In this document: positions 18,563 through 25,764 of the stretch, piece by piece
How positions within the stretch are numbered: the first letter of the stretch is position 1
How the letters are laid out: the number at the start of each line of letters is the position of its first letter
Assembly (NCBI RefSeq): GCF_014397005.1
Contig: NZ_JACGWS010000005.1
Coordinates: 1 to 64,000 of the forward strand
Length of the DNA: 64,000 nucleotides
Source of the DNA: Kordia aestuariivivens
Lineage (GTDB): Bacteria; Bacteroidota; Bacteroidia; Flavobacteriales; Flavobacteriaceae
Direction: 5' to 3'
Program-made: the position numbers and the translations under genes
The notes under the pieces: generated by a model
What the model was told of the DNA's origin: nothing
Databases searched by the model: none
The model's input: the letters and a program-made list of their open reading frames with translations, nothing else

Positions 18563-20341
18563 ATGAAAATTATACAAAACCTTTTAGCAGTAAGCATTCT
18601 ATTTGCGATGCTGACATTTACTTCTTGCAGAACAGAAGAAGTTGAAATTATTGAAGCGCCTCAAGAAGAGGTACTCGTAGCAAATTCACCAGCCGCTATA
18701 CTTATGAAGAACATCGCCACCAATGATGGTTCAGCGGATAATATTATAGACAACTCAAACTGCTTTAATATTCTATTGCCAGTTACGGTGTTTGTAAACG
18801 GATTGGAAATTATTGTAGATTCTGAAGACGATTTTAATACGATAGAAGCTATTTTTGATGAATTTGAAGACGATAACGATGATTTGCAAATCCAATTCCC
18901 AATTGTGATTGTTGCTGCAGATTATACACAAATCACCATTAATAATTTAGCAGAATTTACAGCCTTATCAGCCAATTGTAATGGCCCGAATGTGAGTGAT
19001 GATGATATTGAGTGTTTGGACTTTCAATATCCGATTATAGCATCTATCTTCAATGCAAACAATGAATTGTTAGACACCATTACGATTCAAACGGATGAGC
19101 AGATGTATAATTTTATAGACACTATAAATGTCAATGATATTATTAATATTCAGTTTCCGATTACGGTGACAACTTTTGATGGCTTGACAATTACCGTAAA
19201 TGATTTTAACGAACTAGTATCGACCATTAATGATTATGCAGATGCTTGTGATGAAGATGATGATAATGATTATAATGATGATGATTGTAATGATTGTACA
19301 GACAATCAACTCACAAATATCCTTACGCAATGTACTGACTGGACTGTTGATAAACTAGAGAGAAACGACATTGATTTAGAAGATAATTTCACAGGCTATA
19401 CCTTTAATTTTACGGCAAATGGAACAATCAATATTACTTCGGTAGGCGGAAATTACACCGGAACTTGGGCAGCTTCAGGCTCAGGAAATAATATCTCGGT
19501 AACCGTTACCGTTCCTGACTTCACAGACTTAAATAATACTTGGATTTTACACGAAATAGAGCAGGACGGCGAAACAAAAGTTGATTTGAGACTTGGCGAT
19601 GATCGTTTGCGTTTTGAAAGTGATTGTACAGGTACTGGCGGCGGAAATGTTGATGATACAGCCTTAACGAATGCACTTACCATGGGCGATTGGTACATTA
19701 CGTATTACTTTGATGATGCAGATGAGACTGCAAATTATAACGGCTATGTTTTCAATTTTGCATCAGATGGAAATGCTACAACAACTATTTCTGGAACAGC
19801 AACTCCTGGATTTTGGACAACTTCTGCGGGTGATCAAACTGCATTGGAATTGAATTTGAATTTTGGTACTTCGGTTCCTTTAGATGAATTAGCGGAAGAT
19901 TGGGACGTATTGGAAGTTACAAATGATATCATACGCTTGAAAGATATTAGTGGCGGCAATGGTTCTAATGATTATTTAACCTTTGAACGCAATCCTTCTG
20001 GAGGTGGTCCAAATAACCTGTCTATCGTATTAGGTAGTGGCAATTGGGTTGTAAGTTCATATACAGATGATGGAGTCGATGAAACTGCTGATTACAACGG
20101 ATATCAATTAAATTTTGATAGCAATGGAACTGTTATCGCTGACAACGGAACACCTATAAACGGTACATGGACAACGCAAAGTTCAGGAAGCGTATTGATA
20201 TTAGATTTTGGAACGTCAATGCCTTTTGATGAGTTGAATGATGATTGGGATGTGGTTTCTATTACTTCCACACAAGTCAAAGTACAAGATGTAAGCGGCG
20301 GAAACGGCGGAACAGACATCTTAATATTAGATAAACTATAA
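18563..20341 (+). CDS. Acidic repeat lipoprotein
   Basis: A 592-residue protein with lipobox TSCR at about residue 22. The mature part is very rich in Asp, Asn and Glu (runs such as DEDDDNDYNDDD near 230). Two related N-terminal domains contain LPVTVFVNGLEI/IQFPITVTTFDG motifs. They are followed by three copies of a lipocalin-like module of about 115 residues (WTVDKLERNDIDLEDNFTGY; WYITYYFDDADETANYNGY; WVVSSYTDDGVDETADYNGY) that end in a GGNG motif. Probably surface exposed; the acidic loops could bind calcium. Transcribed away from the FecI-type sigma gene. Function unknown. Confidence 0.72.
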   Translation: MKIIQNLLAVSILFAMLTFTSCRTEEVEIIEAPQEEVLVANSPAAILMKNIATNDGSADNIIDNSNCFNILLPVTVFVNGLEIIVDSEDDFNTIEAIFDEFEDDNDDLQIQFPIVIVAADYTQITINNLAEFTALSANCNGPNVSDDDIECLDFQYPIIASIFNANNELLDTITIQTDEQMYNFIDTINVNDIINIQFPITVTTFDGLTITVNDFNELVSTINDYADACDEDDDNDYNDDDCNDCTDNQLTNILTQCTDWTVDKLERNDIDLEDNFTGYTFNFTANGTINITSVGGNYTGTWAASGSGNNISVTVTVPDFTDLNNTWILHEIEQDGETKVDLRLGDDRLRFESDCTGTGGGNVDDTALTNALTMGDWYITYYFDDADETANYNGYVFNFASDGNATTTISGTATPGFWTTSAGDQTALELNLNFGTSVPLDELAEDWDVLEVTNDIIRLKDISGGNGSNDYLTFERNPSGGGPNNLSIVLGSGNWVVSSYTDDGVDETADYNGYQLNFDSNGTVIADNGTPINGTWTTQSSGSVLILDFGTSMPFDELNDDWDVVSITSTQVKVQDVSGGNGGTDILILDKL

Positions 20342-20353
20342 AAACTTTATATC

Positions 20354-20830
20354 ATGAAAACAACAATTTATTATGTCTTTTTAGTAATGATTAGCTTTTC
20401 ATTAATGTCTACTACGTGTGATACTGATGATATGATAATAACTGATAACTCCATGATTATTAATGAAGTCATCAACATTGCCGAAACGGACTCGTGGAGA
20501 ATTACAAGCTATATTGATTCTGGACAAGATGAAACCACCGATTTTACCAACTATGACTTTACGTTTCAGTCAGATGGAACACTCATTGCTACAAATAGCA
20601 CAGATCAAGTTGCAGGTATATGGTCGGTAACGGATAGTAACAGTAATGACGATAGCTCAAGTGACGATGATATTGATTTTAATATAAATTTCAATGTAGC
20701 CACGACAAGCGTATTCTTTGATTTGAATGACGATTGGGATATTGTAAGTTATACGTCCACGACCATTAGTTTACAAGATGTCAGTGGTGGAAATGGCGGA
20801 ACAGATACCTTGGTTTTTCAGAAAAATTAA
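20354..20830 (+). CDS. Single-module acidic lipoprotein
   Basis: A 158-residue protein with a signal sequence and a Cys at MSTTCDTDD that fits a lipobox loosely. It is one copy of the C-terminal module of the preceding gene (WRITSYIDSGQDETTDFTNY ... LNDDWDIVSYTSTTISLQD, VSGGNGGTDTLVFQ). It lies 12 bases downstream of that gene and before a strong terminator, so both share a transcript. It probably arose by duplication of one module. Confidence 0.72.
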   Translation: MKTTIYYVFLVMISFSLMSTTCDTDDMIITDNSMIINEVINIAETDSWRITSYIDSGQDETTDFTNYDFTFQSDGTLIATNSTDQVAGIWSVTDSNSNDDSSSDDDIDFNINFNVATTSVFFDLNDDWDIVSYTSTTISLQDVSGGNGGTDTLVFQKN

Positions 20831-20876
20831 TATTCTAAAAATAGATTTTTTTTGCCCCCACAGTTGGTTAGTTAGC

Positions 20877-20911
20877 AAACTGCCCTTTATATTTTTAAAG
20901 GGCAGTTTTTT
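20877..20911 (+). terminator. Rho-independent terminator
   Basis: AACTGCCCTTT and AAAGGGCAGTT form an 11-bp stem around an AT-rich loop, followed by a run of T. It ends the acidic lipoprotein operon. Confidence 0.9.
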
Positions 20912-21082
20912 GTTTGTGTCCTTGTTTGAAAGCTGAATTCAGATACATCACTTAAAAATGTCCGTTTGGCGTAAACTGTCAAAACATTGTCCTGTACGGT
21001 CAAATAGAACGCATGACTTTTCATCAATTTTGCAGTATCGCAACACTACTAGTTGACGATGCTAACACAAAATTATAAAGAC

Positions 21083-21481
21083 ATGAAAACAAAACGCGCC
21101 ATTTTATTAGGCATCGCCATTTGGGTAATTGGCATCCTATTTTATTCTATTTCTTATGCAATACCTATTTTAGAACCTGCAGATACACAAGCAAATATTG
21201 TTTTGTTTGTTGTTGTAATGCCATTAGTTTGGTTCGCTTGTGCATTTTATTACAAAAAAGATCACAAAACGCATGGTTTCAAAGTTGGTCAAACAATGTT
21301 ACTTACGGCTGTTGCTTTAGATGCATTCATCACAGTACCATTTTTTGTGATGCCAAATGGAGGAAATCATTATAGTTTTTTCACATCCATAGGATTCTGG
21401 ATCATTGCTGCTGAATTTTTACTCGTAGCAAGTTTATATTGGTATGCACGTGTGTATACTAAACATTCTGTTTTAAATTAG
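21083..21481 (+). CDS. DUF5367-like membrane protein
   Basis: A 132-residue inner-membrane protein with four helices, starting at the ATG of MKTKRAILLGIAIWVIG; upstream TTG or ATG starts would add 8-10 residues. The pattern FYSISYAIPILE and the arrangement of helices match DUF5367, a small Bacteroidota family of unknown function. It starts a short same-strand group with the isomerase and glycine-zipper genes. Confidence 0.6.
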   Translation: MKTKRAILLGIAIWVIGILFYSISYAIPILEPADTQANIVLFVVVMPLVWFACAFYYKKDHKTHGFKVGQTMLLTAVALDAFITVPFFVMPNGGNHYSFFTSIGFWIIAAEFLLVASLYWYARVYTKHSVLN

Positions 21482-21490
21482 TAGTTTTGA

Positions 21491-21589
21491 GGATTATTAA
21501 AATTAACAGATCACGCTATTGTAATAGTCTTATTAACAGGATTATGTTTTGCATGGACTAATGCAATAACACTAGGAATTGAGAACTAA
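21491..21589 (+). pseudogene. Possible gene remnant (hydrophobic tail)
   Basis: A 32-codon open stretch without a usual start codon encodes a plausible hydrophobic C-terminus (HAIVIVLLTGLCFAWTNAIT, ending LGIEN). It begins right after an in-frame TGA. It reads like the last helix of a lost membrane protein, but could be chance. Confidence 0.25.
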
Positions 21590-21609
21590 AAATAAATTCA
21601 AATAACAAT

Positions 21610-21957
21610 ATGCCACACTTTGTAATAGATTGTTCAGAAGACATTATTGCCATGAAATCAGCAGAGGAAATAATGCAAAATGTATATAATACAGCAGAAT
21701 CCACTCAACTTTTTGACAAAGTAGATATTAAAGTAAGAATCAATTCTTTTAAGCATTATAATATTGGAAATTCCAAGGATGATTTCATTCACATTTTTGC
21801 CAATATCATGGAAGGAAGAACGACCTCTCAAAAAGCAAACCTTTCCAAATTAATAGTAACAGAACTGAAACAAATGTTCCCAGAAGTTCCAATTATTTCT
21901 ATGAACATAAGAGATTTTGAAAAAGCTACATATTGTAACAAATCAATGGTTAGTTAA
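21610..21957 (+). CDS. 5-carboxymethyl-2-hydroxymuconate isomerase-like tautomerase
   Basis: A 115-residue protein of the CHMI branch of the tautomerase superfamily. MPHFVIDCSE gives the catalytic N-terminal proline, and the later segment DFIHIFANIMEGRTTSQKANLSKLI matches the second half of CHMI proteins (isomerases of homoprotocatechuate breakdown). No other aromatic-degradation gene is nearby, so the in vivo substrate is open. Second tautomerase-fold protein in the window. Confidence 0.8.
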   Translation: MPHFVIDCSEDIIAMKSAEEIMQNVYNTAESTQLFDKVDIKVRINSFKHYNIGNSKDDFIHIFANIMEGRTTSQKANLSKLIVTELKQMFPEVPIISMNIRDFEKATYCNKSMVS

Positions 21958-21983
21958 ATTTTAAACTCATTAAAACACATACT

Positions 21984-22148
21984 ATGAAAAATAAATATAG
22001 TGCCATAGGTTTAGTTTTTGGAACCGGAATTGGTCTTTGTGTTGGTATCCTGACAGATACTATTGCAATTGCAATTTCTTTAGGAGCAGGCATTGGTTTA
22101 GTTCTTGGAGTTGCACTTGGAACTGAAGTTAAAAAAGAAAATGAATAG
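21984..22148 (+). CDS. Small glycine-zipper membrane peptide
   Basis: A 54-residue peptide directly after the isomerase gene. Two glycine-rich hydrophobic segments (IGLVFGTGIGLCVGIL and ISLGAGIGLVLGVALGT) are followed by a charged tail (EVKKENE). The spacing of glycines is of the glycine-zipper type that packs helices in a membrane. The same pattern ends the 163-residue protein near 58.7 kb. It is 26 bases from the isomerase stop codon and likely co-transcribed. Confidence 0.65.
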   Translation: MKNKYSAIGLVFGTGIGLCVGILTDTIAIAISLGAGIGLVLGVALGTEVKKENE

Positions 22149-22267
22149 TAACAACAACTAACAATTGCCGAAATTATAATCTTATGAAGGTCGCCTCGAA
22201 CTCTAGTTAATTAATAATTAAGAGTTGATTTTCGGTGAGTTTTGCCTCTTTTACGATTTGAGACGCC

Positions 22268-23437
22268 TTATTCTGCTTGCGATTGCAAGTATTGGGTAGG
22301 AGAGAAGCTGGTGAGTTTTTTGAAAACTCGATTGAAAGTCGCTTTGCTATTGAATCCACATTCATAGGCAATTCCGAGTAAGGAAAGTTGTTTGTGTTTG
22401 CCTTCTTTGAGCATACTTTTGAACGCATTGATCCGATAGGAATTTACAAAGTCATTGAAATTCATTTGAAAACCACTGTTGATGATTTCTGATAATTGTC
22501 CGCGCGTTAAGTTTGCCTGACTTGCCAATTCGGATAAGTTTAAATCAGGATTTAGGAATGGCTTTTCGCGTTGCATTAATGCCGCAATTGCTTCAATAGA
22601 AGTCTCTGAGATTTCTTTTTTGGCTGTTTTCGCATCTTCTGGAATTGAGATTTGCTTTGGCGAAAAACTAAAATCTAGTTTGTTGAGTTTGGTAGTATCG
22701 GTAAAATAGCCTTTCAAGCCGACGTAAATGGTGCAAATTGCCATTGCAAGATTCAGCCACCAACGTTCTTGATACCCCAAATCAACAATTACACTACCAA
22801 TCACCGTTTGCAAGGAACTGTATAGAAATAAGAACGTAAATACGAGGAGGAAGTTCCGAATCCAATTCAGCTCTAGCTTAAACACATTAGAGAAATATTG
22901 TTTTATTTTTTGTCTGTAATTTATGTAAAGTTGAATGGTGAATGCCAAGTAGAGTAGCATCACCGCAAAATCAAAAATATTTAAAATTGGAAGTACAATA
23001 GCTTCATCTACCGTAATTTTCAGGATTCCATTTTGTGTTTCTGCAAATCCAGGTTGCATGGCATCATAGGTGAAAATTGTCAAGCGATACAACACAAGAA
23101 CGATTGGAATGATAAAATGATATAGATGCGCTCTCTGAAACTTAAAATTCGATTTCGTAATAGACCTTACATATAAGTAAATCAGCGGAGAAATCGCTGT
23201 TGCCGCAGGAATCAGGAAGTAATTGATCTTCGTGTTCCGAAACACATCATACCAACCCATAAAACCAACGGTGTAACAAATTTGTTGGTAAGAGGTAATC
23301 AGTAGTAGAATTGCCAGTATAGCGTCGGAAGTGTTTTTCTTTTCAACATATCTTTTTAACAATAAAGCAACTAATATTAACCCTTGTATGACAAGAATTA
23401 ATAGTGGCGTACTGTACATATTGAAGTTTGGAAACAT
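22268..23437 (-). CDS. Membrane-anchored AraC-family transcriptional regulator
   Basis: A 389-residue protein. The first 240 residues hold about seven membrane helices. The C-terminus (about 285-389) is an AraC-type DNA-binding domain with two helix-turn-helix motifs (LSELASQANLTRGQLSEIIN; SLLGIAYECGFNSKATFNRVFK). Such 7TM-AraC regulators are common in Flavobacteriia. It faces the isomerase group end to end, and its promoter side faces the RiPP array, from which it is separated by about 300 bases. Confidence 0.92.
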   Translation of the reverse strand: MFPNFNMYSTPLLILVIQGLILVALLLKRYVEKKNTSDAILAILLLITSYQQICYTVGFMGWYDVFRNTKINYFLIPAATAISPLIYLYVRSITKSNFKFQRAHLYHFIIPIVLVLYRLTIFTYDAMQPGFAETQNGILKITVDEAIVLPILNIFDFAVMLLYLAFTIQLYINYRQKIKQYFSNVFKLELNWIRNFLLVFTFLFLYSSLQTVIGSVIVDLGYQERWWLNLAMAICTIYVGLKGYFTDTTKLNKLDFSFSPKQISIPEDAKTAKKEISETSIEAIAALMQREKPFLNPDLNLSELASQANLTRGQLSEIINSGFQMNFNDFVNSYRINAFKSMLKEGKHKQLSLLGIAYECGFNSKATFNRVFKKLTSFSPTQYLQSQAE

Positions 23438-23745
23438 TTACTGCTATCTTTTATGATTCCAAAACTACTAAACTTTTTCAGTTTTTACGGACGTATATCG
23501 ACTCATGATACGATTTGAGACCTTCTTTGGTAGAATTTGAACGTTGAGGTGGAGATATTTGTTGAATTGCGTCTAAGTAAAGTATATAAATATAGAATCT
23601 TACACTTGGGCTCCACAAGTCCCTTAAGATATTGATAGATGTACTCTCCTGTAAAAGAAATCTATTACATCTTATTTAAAATTCAAGAAACCCTTTCAAA
23701 ATACGTACATCTCAAAATAGTTTTTTTTAAATATAAAAAAGGAAA
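23438..23745. other. Intergenic region upstream of the AraC regulator gene
   Basis: About 300 AT-rich bases between the regulator start and the last terminator of the RiPP array. It must hold the regulator promoter. I see no further gene; an open frame on the plus strand across this part and the first precursor is antisense and without family features. Confidence 0.5.
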
Positions 23746-23763
23746 AGCGAACCGAAGTTCGCT
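23746..23763 (-). terminator. RiPP array terminator 1 (UUCG hairpin)
   Basis: On the minus strand AGCGAAC-TTCG-GTTCGCT: a 7-bp stem closed by a C(UUCG)G tetraloop, followed by TTTTCC and TTTTTT. It ends the precursor gene that stops seven bases upstream. Confidence 0.9.
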
Positions 23764-23769
23764 TACATC

Positions 23770-23982
23770 TTACCAGCCAATGGTACATAATAGTGACCAA
23801 GTGCAACTATCATCGCCTATTGTGTCCACACAATCTCCTTTAGTAAAATTTATAATTGATGTGGCAGGAGTTATTGAAGTTCCACAGCCAGTTGAACCAG
23901 CACCTCCATTAATTGACTTGTTGTCAAATCGAACAATAGAGGACTTGTTAAGTTTTAACGATTTAATGTCCTTTTTTTTCAT
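23770..23982 (-). CDS. Class I lanthipeptide-type precursor, array member 1
   Basis: A 70-residue peptide. The leader MKKKDIKSLKLNKSSIVRF matches the Bacteroidota class I lanthipeptide leader (K-rich, LKLNK-x2-I). GG at residues 26-27 (SINGG) is a likely cleavage point. The core is rich in Ser, Thr and Cys (4 Cys) and ends FTKGDCVDTIGDDSCTWSLL...GW. Known family chemistry: Ser/Thr dehydration by LanB, then thioether rings by LanC. No such enzyme is in the window. The core end is shared with array member 6. Confidence 0.8.
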   Translation of the reverse strand: MKKKDIKSLKLNKSSIVRFDNKSINGGAGSTGCGTSITPATSIINFTKGDCVDTIGDDSCTWSLLCTIGW

Positions 23983-24041
23983 AATGTGAAGTTTTAAAAT
24001 TAATAGTGATTCAATTTAAGAAAATAATTATAAATCAATAA

Positions 24042-24054
24042 AACAGTAGTTATG
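24042..24054 (-). promoter_or_regulatory. Shared promoter-proximal block of the RiPP array
   Basis: Minus-strand CATAACTACTGTT lies upstream of member 1, just after the terminator of the next upstream unit. Exact copies are at 24449-24461 and 25367-25379; weaker copies are near 24773-24785 and 25037-25050. A second shared block, TTATTAATTTTAAA, lies 5-15 bases before most start codons. Role (UP element, activator site or duplication relic) is unknown. Confidence 0.55.
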
Positions 24055-24077
24055 GAAATAAAGAGCAAAAAAAAAAA

Positions 24078-24091
24078 CGAACCGAAGTTCG
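24078..24091 (-). terminator. RiPP array terminator 2 (UUCG hairpin)
   Basis: Minus-strand CGAAC-TTCG-GTTCG followed by ten T. The outer two pairs of the 7-bp stem seen in the other copies are partly lost. It terminates the frameshifted member 2. Confidence 0.88.
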
Positions 24092-24110
24092 CTTAATCTA
24101 CTATATAAAT

Positions 24111-24337
24111 TTAAACATCTGAAGGACATATATGGTCACAAATTGCAGCACTTGTAGGACAACCAAAACTCCCAGTAGGAGGGCAATTATCTGAAGCTCC
24201 GCAGCCTAACCATTTAGTCATTATAGTAGTAGTGTTATCAGTACATGCTAGGCTAACTCCTCCTTTAATATATGAAGGATGTAGTTTAGAATAGACTGCT
24301 TATTGAGTTTAAGAGATTTAAGATTTCTTTTTTTCAT
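24111..24337 (-). pseudogene. Frameshifted lanthipeptide precursor, array member 2
   Basis: Starts MKKRNLKSLKLNKQSILN, the same leader as members 1, 5 and 6, but the frame closes at codon 30. In a frame offset by one base deletion near 24284-24287 the sequence continues as LHPSYIKGGVSLACTDNTTT and on to a Cys-rich core with CGASDNC, CPTSAAICDHIC and a stop. The total of 227 bases is one short of 76 codons. The repaired product would have a KGG cleavage site and 6 Cys in the core. Either a real single-base deletion or a sequencing/assembly error. Confidence 0.8.
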
Positions 24338-24481
24338 GATTAAATGATTTTAAAATTAATAAAGAACTAAGGTATCAAATGAAGAATGCATTAAAAAAGG
24401 GTAGTAGCTTAAATCATGCAATTTAAGCGAGTAAAATTACTTTAAACTAACAGTAGTTATGAAAACGATGAACAAAAGAAA

Positions 24482-24499
24482 AGCGAACCGAAGTTCGCT
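24482..24499 (-). terminator. RiPP array terminator 3 (UUCG hairpin)
   Basis: Exact copy of the 18-nt hairpin AGCGAACTTCGGTTCGCT on the minus strand, followed by TTTTCTTTTG. It lies 10 bases after the stop of member 3. Confidence 0.92.
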
Positions 24500-24509
24500 T
24501 TACAAAACC

Positions 24510-24689
24510 TTAAGAAGTAGGGTTTGAGTTACATATTTGGACAAGTTTACAAAGTACTGTATCCACATAACATACACATCCAGGTGGGCACCATAAATAA
24601 TTTAAAGTACAACTAGCTTTTCCTCCATTAATAGATTTTTGCTCAGATTTATTCAAGACAGAACCCAATTTTGAAATGTTTTTTAACAT
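24510..24689 (-). CDS. Double-glycine-leader Cys-rich peptide, array member 3
   Basis: A 59-residue peptide too short for routine calling. The leader MLKNISKLGSVLNKSEQKSINGG is of a different type from members 1, 2, 5 and 6. It is the bacteriocin-like double-glycine leader common in Flavobacteriia, normally cut by C39-peptidase ABC exporters. The core has 7 Cys (SC, WC, PPGCVCY, LC, IC). It uses the same terminator and 5' block as its neighbours. Modification unknown; disulfides or thioethers are both possible. Confidence 0.75.
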   Translation of the reverse strand: MLKNISKLGSVLNKSEQKSINGGKASCTLNYLWCPPGCVCYVDTVLCKLVQICNSNPTS

Positions 24690-24806
24690 GATATAGAATT
24701 TAAAATTAATAAAGAATAAACTTACGTAACTAAATTATTTATCATTTACGGTAAGACCTTAATTAACATTTAATACTGTAGGTATGAAATAATGTAACAA
24801 AAGAAA

Positions 24807-24824
24807 AGCGAACCGAAGTTCGCT
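24807..24824 (-). terminator. RiPP array terminator 4 (UUCG hairpin)
   Basis: Exact copy of the array hairpin on the minus strand, followed by TTTTCTTTTG, eight bases after the stop codon of the small member 4. Confidence 0.92.
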
Positions 24825-24831
24825 TTAAGAT

Positions 24832-24927
24832 TTAATCTTCACTTAAAGGTAAACCTGTTCCACCTTGCCCACCACCAAGAATTAGTTGAAGATTTTCGGT
24901 CTTGTACTGTTCAAATTTTTCTAACAT
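24832..24927 (-). CDS. Short double-glycine peptide, array member 4
   Basis: A 31-residue peptide. MLEKFEQYKTENLQLILGG is a third leader type, like the Bacteroidota GG-leader precursor family (TIGR04149-like). The predicted core is only GQGGTGLPLSED, with no Cys and one Thr and one Ser, so lanthionine formation is not possible. It may be a signal peptide, a truncated precursor or a peptide matured in another way. It is flanked by the standard array terminator and upstream spacer, which argues that it is a real unit. Confidence 0.65.
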   Translation of the reverse strand: MLEKFEQYKTENLQLILGGGQGGTGLPLSED

Positions 24928-25061
24928 AACGTATTGTTTTAAAGATTAATAATACTCTAATCTAGAAAATAAAGGAGAGATTAAAAAAAGGTAAAAGCCT
25001 AAATCATCTAATTTATGTCAGCGGATTTGATCAATAAACTTGTAGTTGTAAAGCATAAAAA

Positions 25062-25079
25062 AGCGAACCGAAGTTCGCT
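25062..25079 (-). terminator. RiPP array terminator 5 (UUCG hairpin)
   Basis: Exact hairpin copy on the minus strand, followed by a T6 run; it ends member 5, whose stop codon is 28 bases upstream. Confidence 0.92.
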
Positions 25080-25107
25080 CATAAATTTGTGTTATGTATG
25101 TTTTAGC

Positions 25108-25287
25108 TTATTCCCAACAAAGAAGCGTCCAAGTAATGACAATAGGACCACGATCATCACTTGATGGATTAGGACATGTTTGGCATATTGAAGGACTATC
25201 CGAAGCGCCGCCTTTTAGACTGTTACCAGAGAGACTTGAAATTGACTTTTTGTTAAGCTTTAATGATTTTAAGTTTCTTTTCTTCAT
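25108..25287 (-). CDS. Class I lanthipeptide-type precursor, array member 5
   Basis: A 59-residue peptide with the leader MKKRNLKSLKLNKKSISSLS and the cleavage-like motif SLKGG at residues 23-27. The core (SDSPSICQTCPNPSSDDRGP then IVITWTLLCWE) has three Cys and six Ser/Thr before or between them, which suits thioether rings. The leader is nearly identical to that of member 2. An overlapping plus-strand open frame is antisense. Confidence 0.78.
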   Translation of the reverse strand: MKKRNLKSLKLNKKSISSLSGNSLKGGASDSPSICQTCPNPSSDDRGPIVITWTLLCWE

Positions 25288-25399
25288 GATTTAAAATTTT
25301 ATGATTTATATCCTAGAGTTCAGAAAATGAAAAAATGTTACCTGAAAAATGAAAAATACTTTTTAAAACAGTAGTTATGAAAGCAAGAAGCAAAAAAAT

Positions 25400-25417
25400 A
25401 GCGACCCGAAGATCGCT
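25400..25417 (-). terminator. RiPP array terminator 6 (variant UUCG hairpin)
   Basis: Minus-strand AGCGATC-TTCG-GGTCGCT followed by a T-rich tract. It differs from the other copies at two stem positions but stays paired through a U-G wobble that exists only in the minus-strand RNA. It ends member 6. Confidence 0.88.
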
Positions 25418-25438
25418 AGTATTGTAAAGGTTTATTTT

Positions 25439-25651
25439 CTACCAACCAGTACCAGGAGTTGGTGTCCAACAATGATCATCACCAAGTGTATCGACGCAAT
25501 CACCTTCAGTAAAATGTTTAATAATACAGCACCAAGATGAGGATAAAGACCAATCTGAGATTGCAGCAGCCTGCCCTTTAATACTCATCATTTCAAAATT
25601 TGAAATGGTCTTTTTGTTAAGTTTTAAAGTTTTTAGATCTTTTTTTTTCAT
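25439..25651 (-). CDS. Class I lanthipeptide-type precursor, array member 6
   Basis: A 70-residue peptide with leader MKKKDLKTLKLNKKTISNFE and a MSIKGQAAA junction in place of a GG. The core has SLSSSWCC and FTEGDCVDTLGDDHCWTPTP ending GTGW. It shares its length, leader and the FT-x-GDCVDT-x-GDD-x-C-x-W region with member 1 at the other end of the array, but the part between is different. First gene of the array in transcription order; its upstream region lacks the spacer block of the others. Confidence 0.8.
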   Translation of the reverse strand: MKKKDLKTLKLNKKTISNFEMMSIKGQAAAISDWSLSSSWCCIIKHFTEGDCVDTLGDDHCWTPTPGTGW

Positions 25652-25764
25652 GATGTAAAATTTTAAAGTTAATAAGTAAACAAGATACTAAAATAAATTA
25701 CAACTACCTAAGCAACAGCTGATTGATAGAATGTATATATTTATTTGGGTGACTATTTTTGTTG

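Noticed and set aside
23639-23989. A 116-residue open frame on the plus strand over array member 1
   Set aside because: Antisense to a precursor with a recognisable leader, a terminator and shared upstream parts; its own composition is not protein-like.
25094-25294. A 66-residue open frame on the plus strand over array member 5
   Set aside because: Antisense of the lanthipeptide-type precursor, which has the conserved leader and terminator.
23746-25417. Regularly spaced UUCG hairpins as a CRISPR-like or attC-like (integron) array
   Set aside because: Spacing follows gene ends, the hairpins carry T-tracts and the C(UUCG)G loop, and no integrase or attC core sites are visible; terminators explain them.
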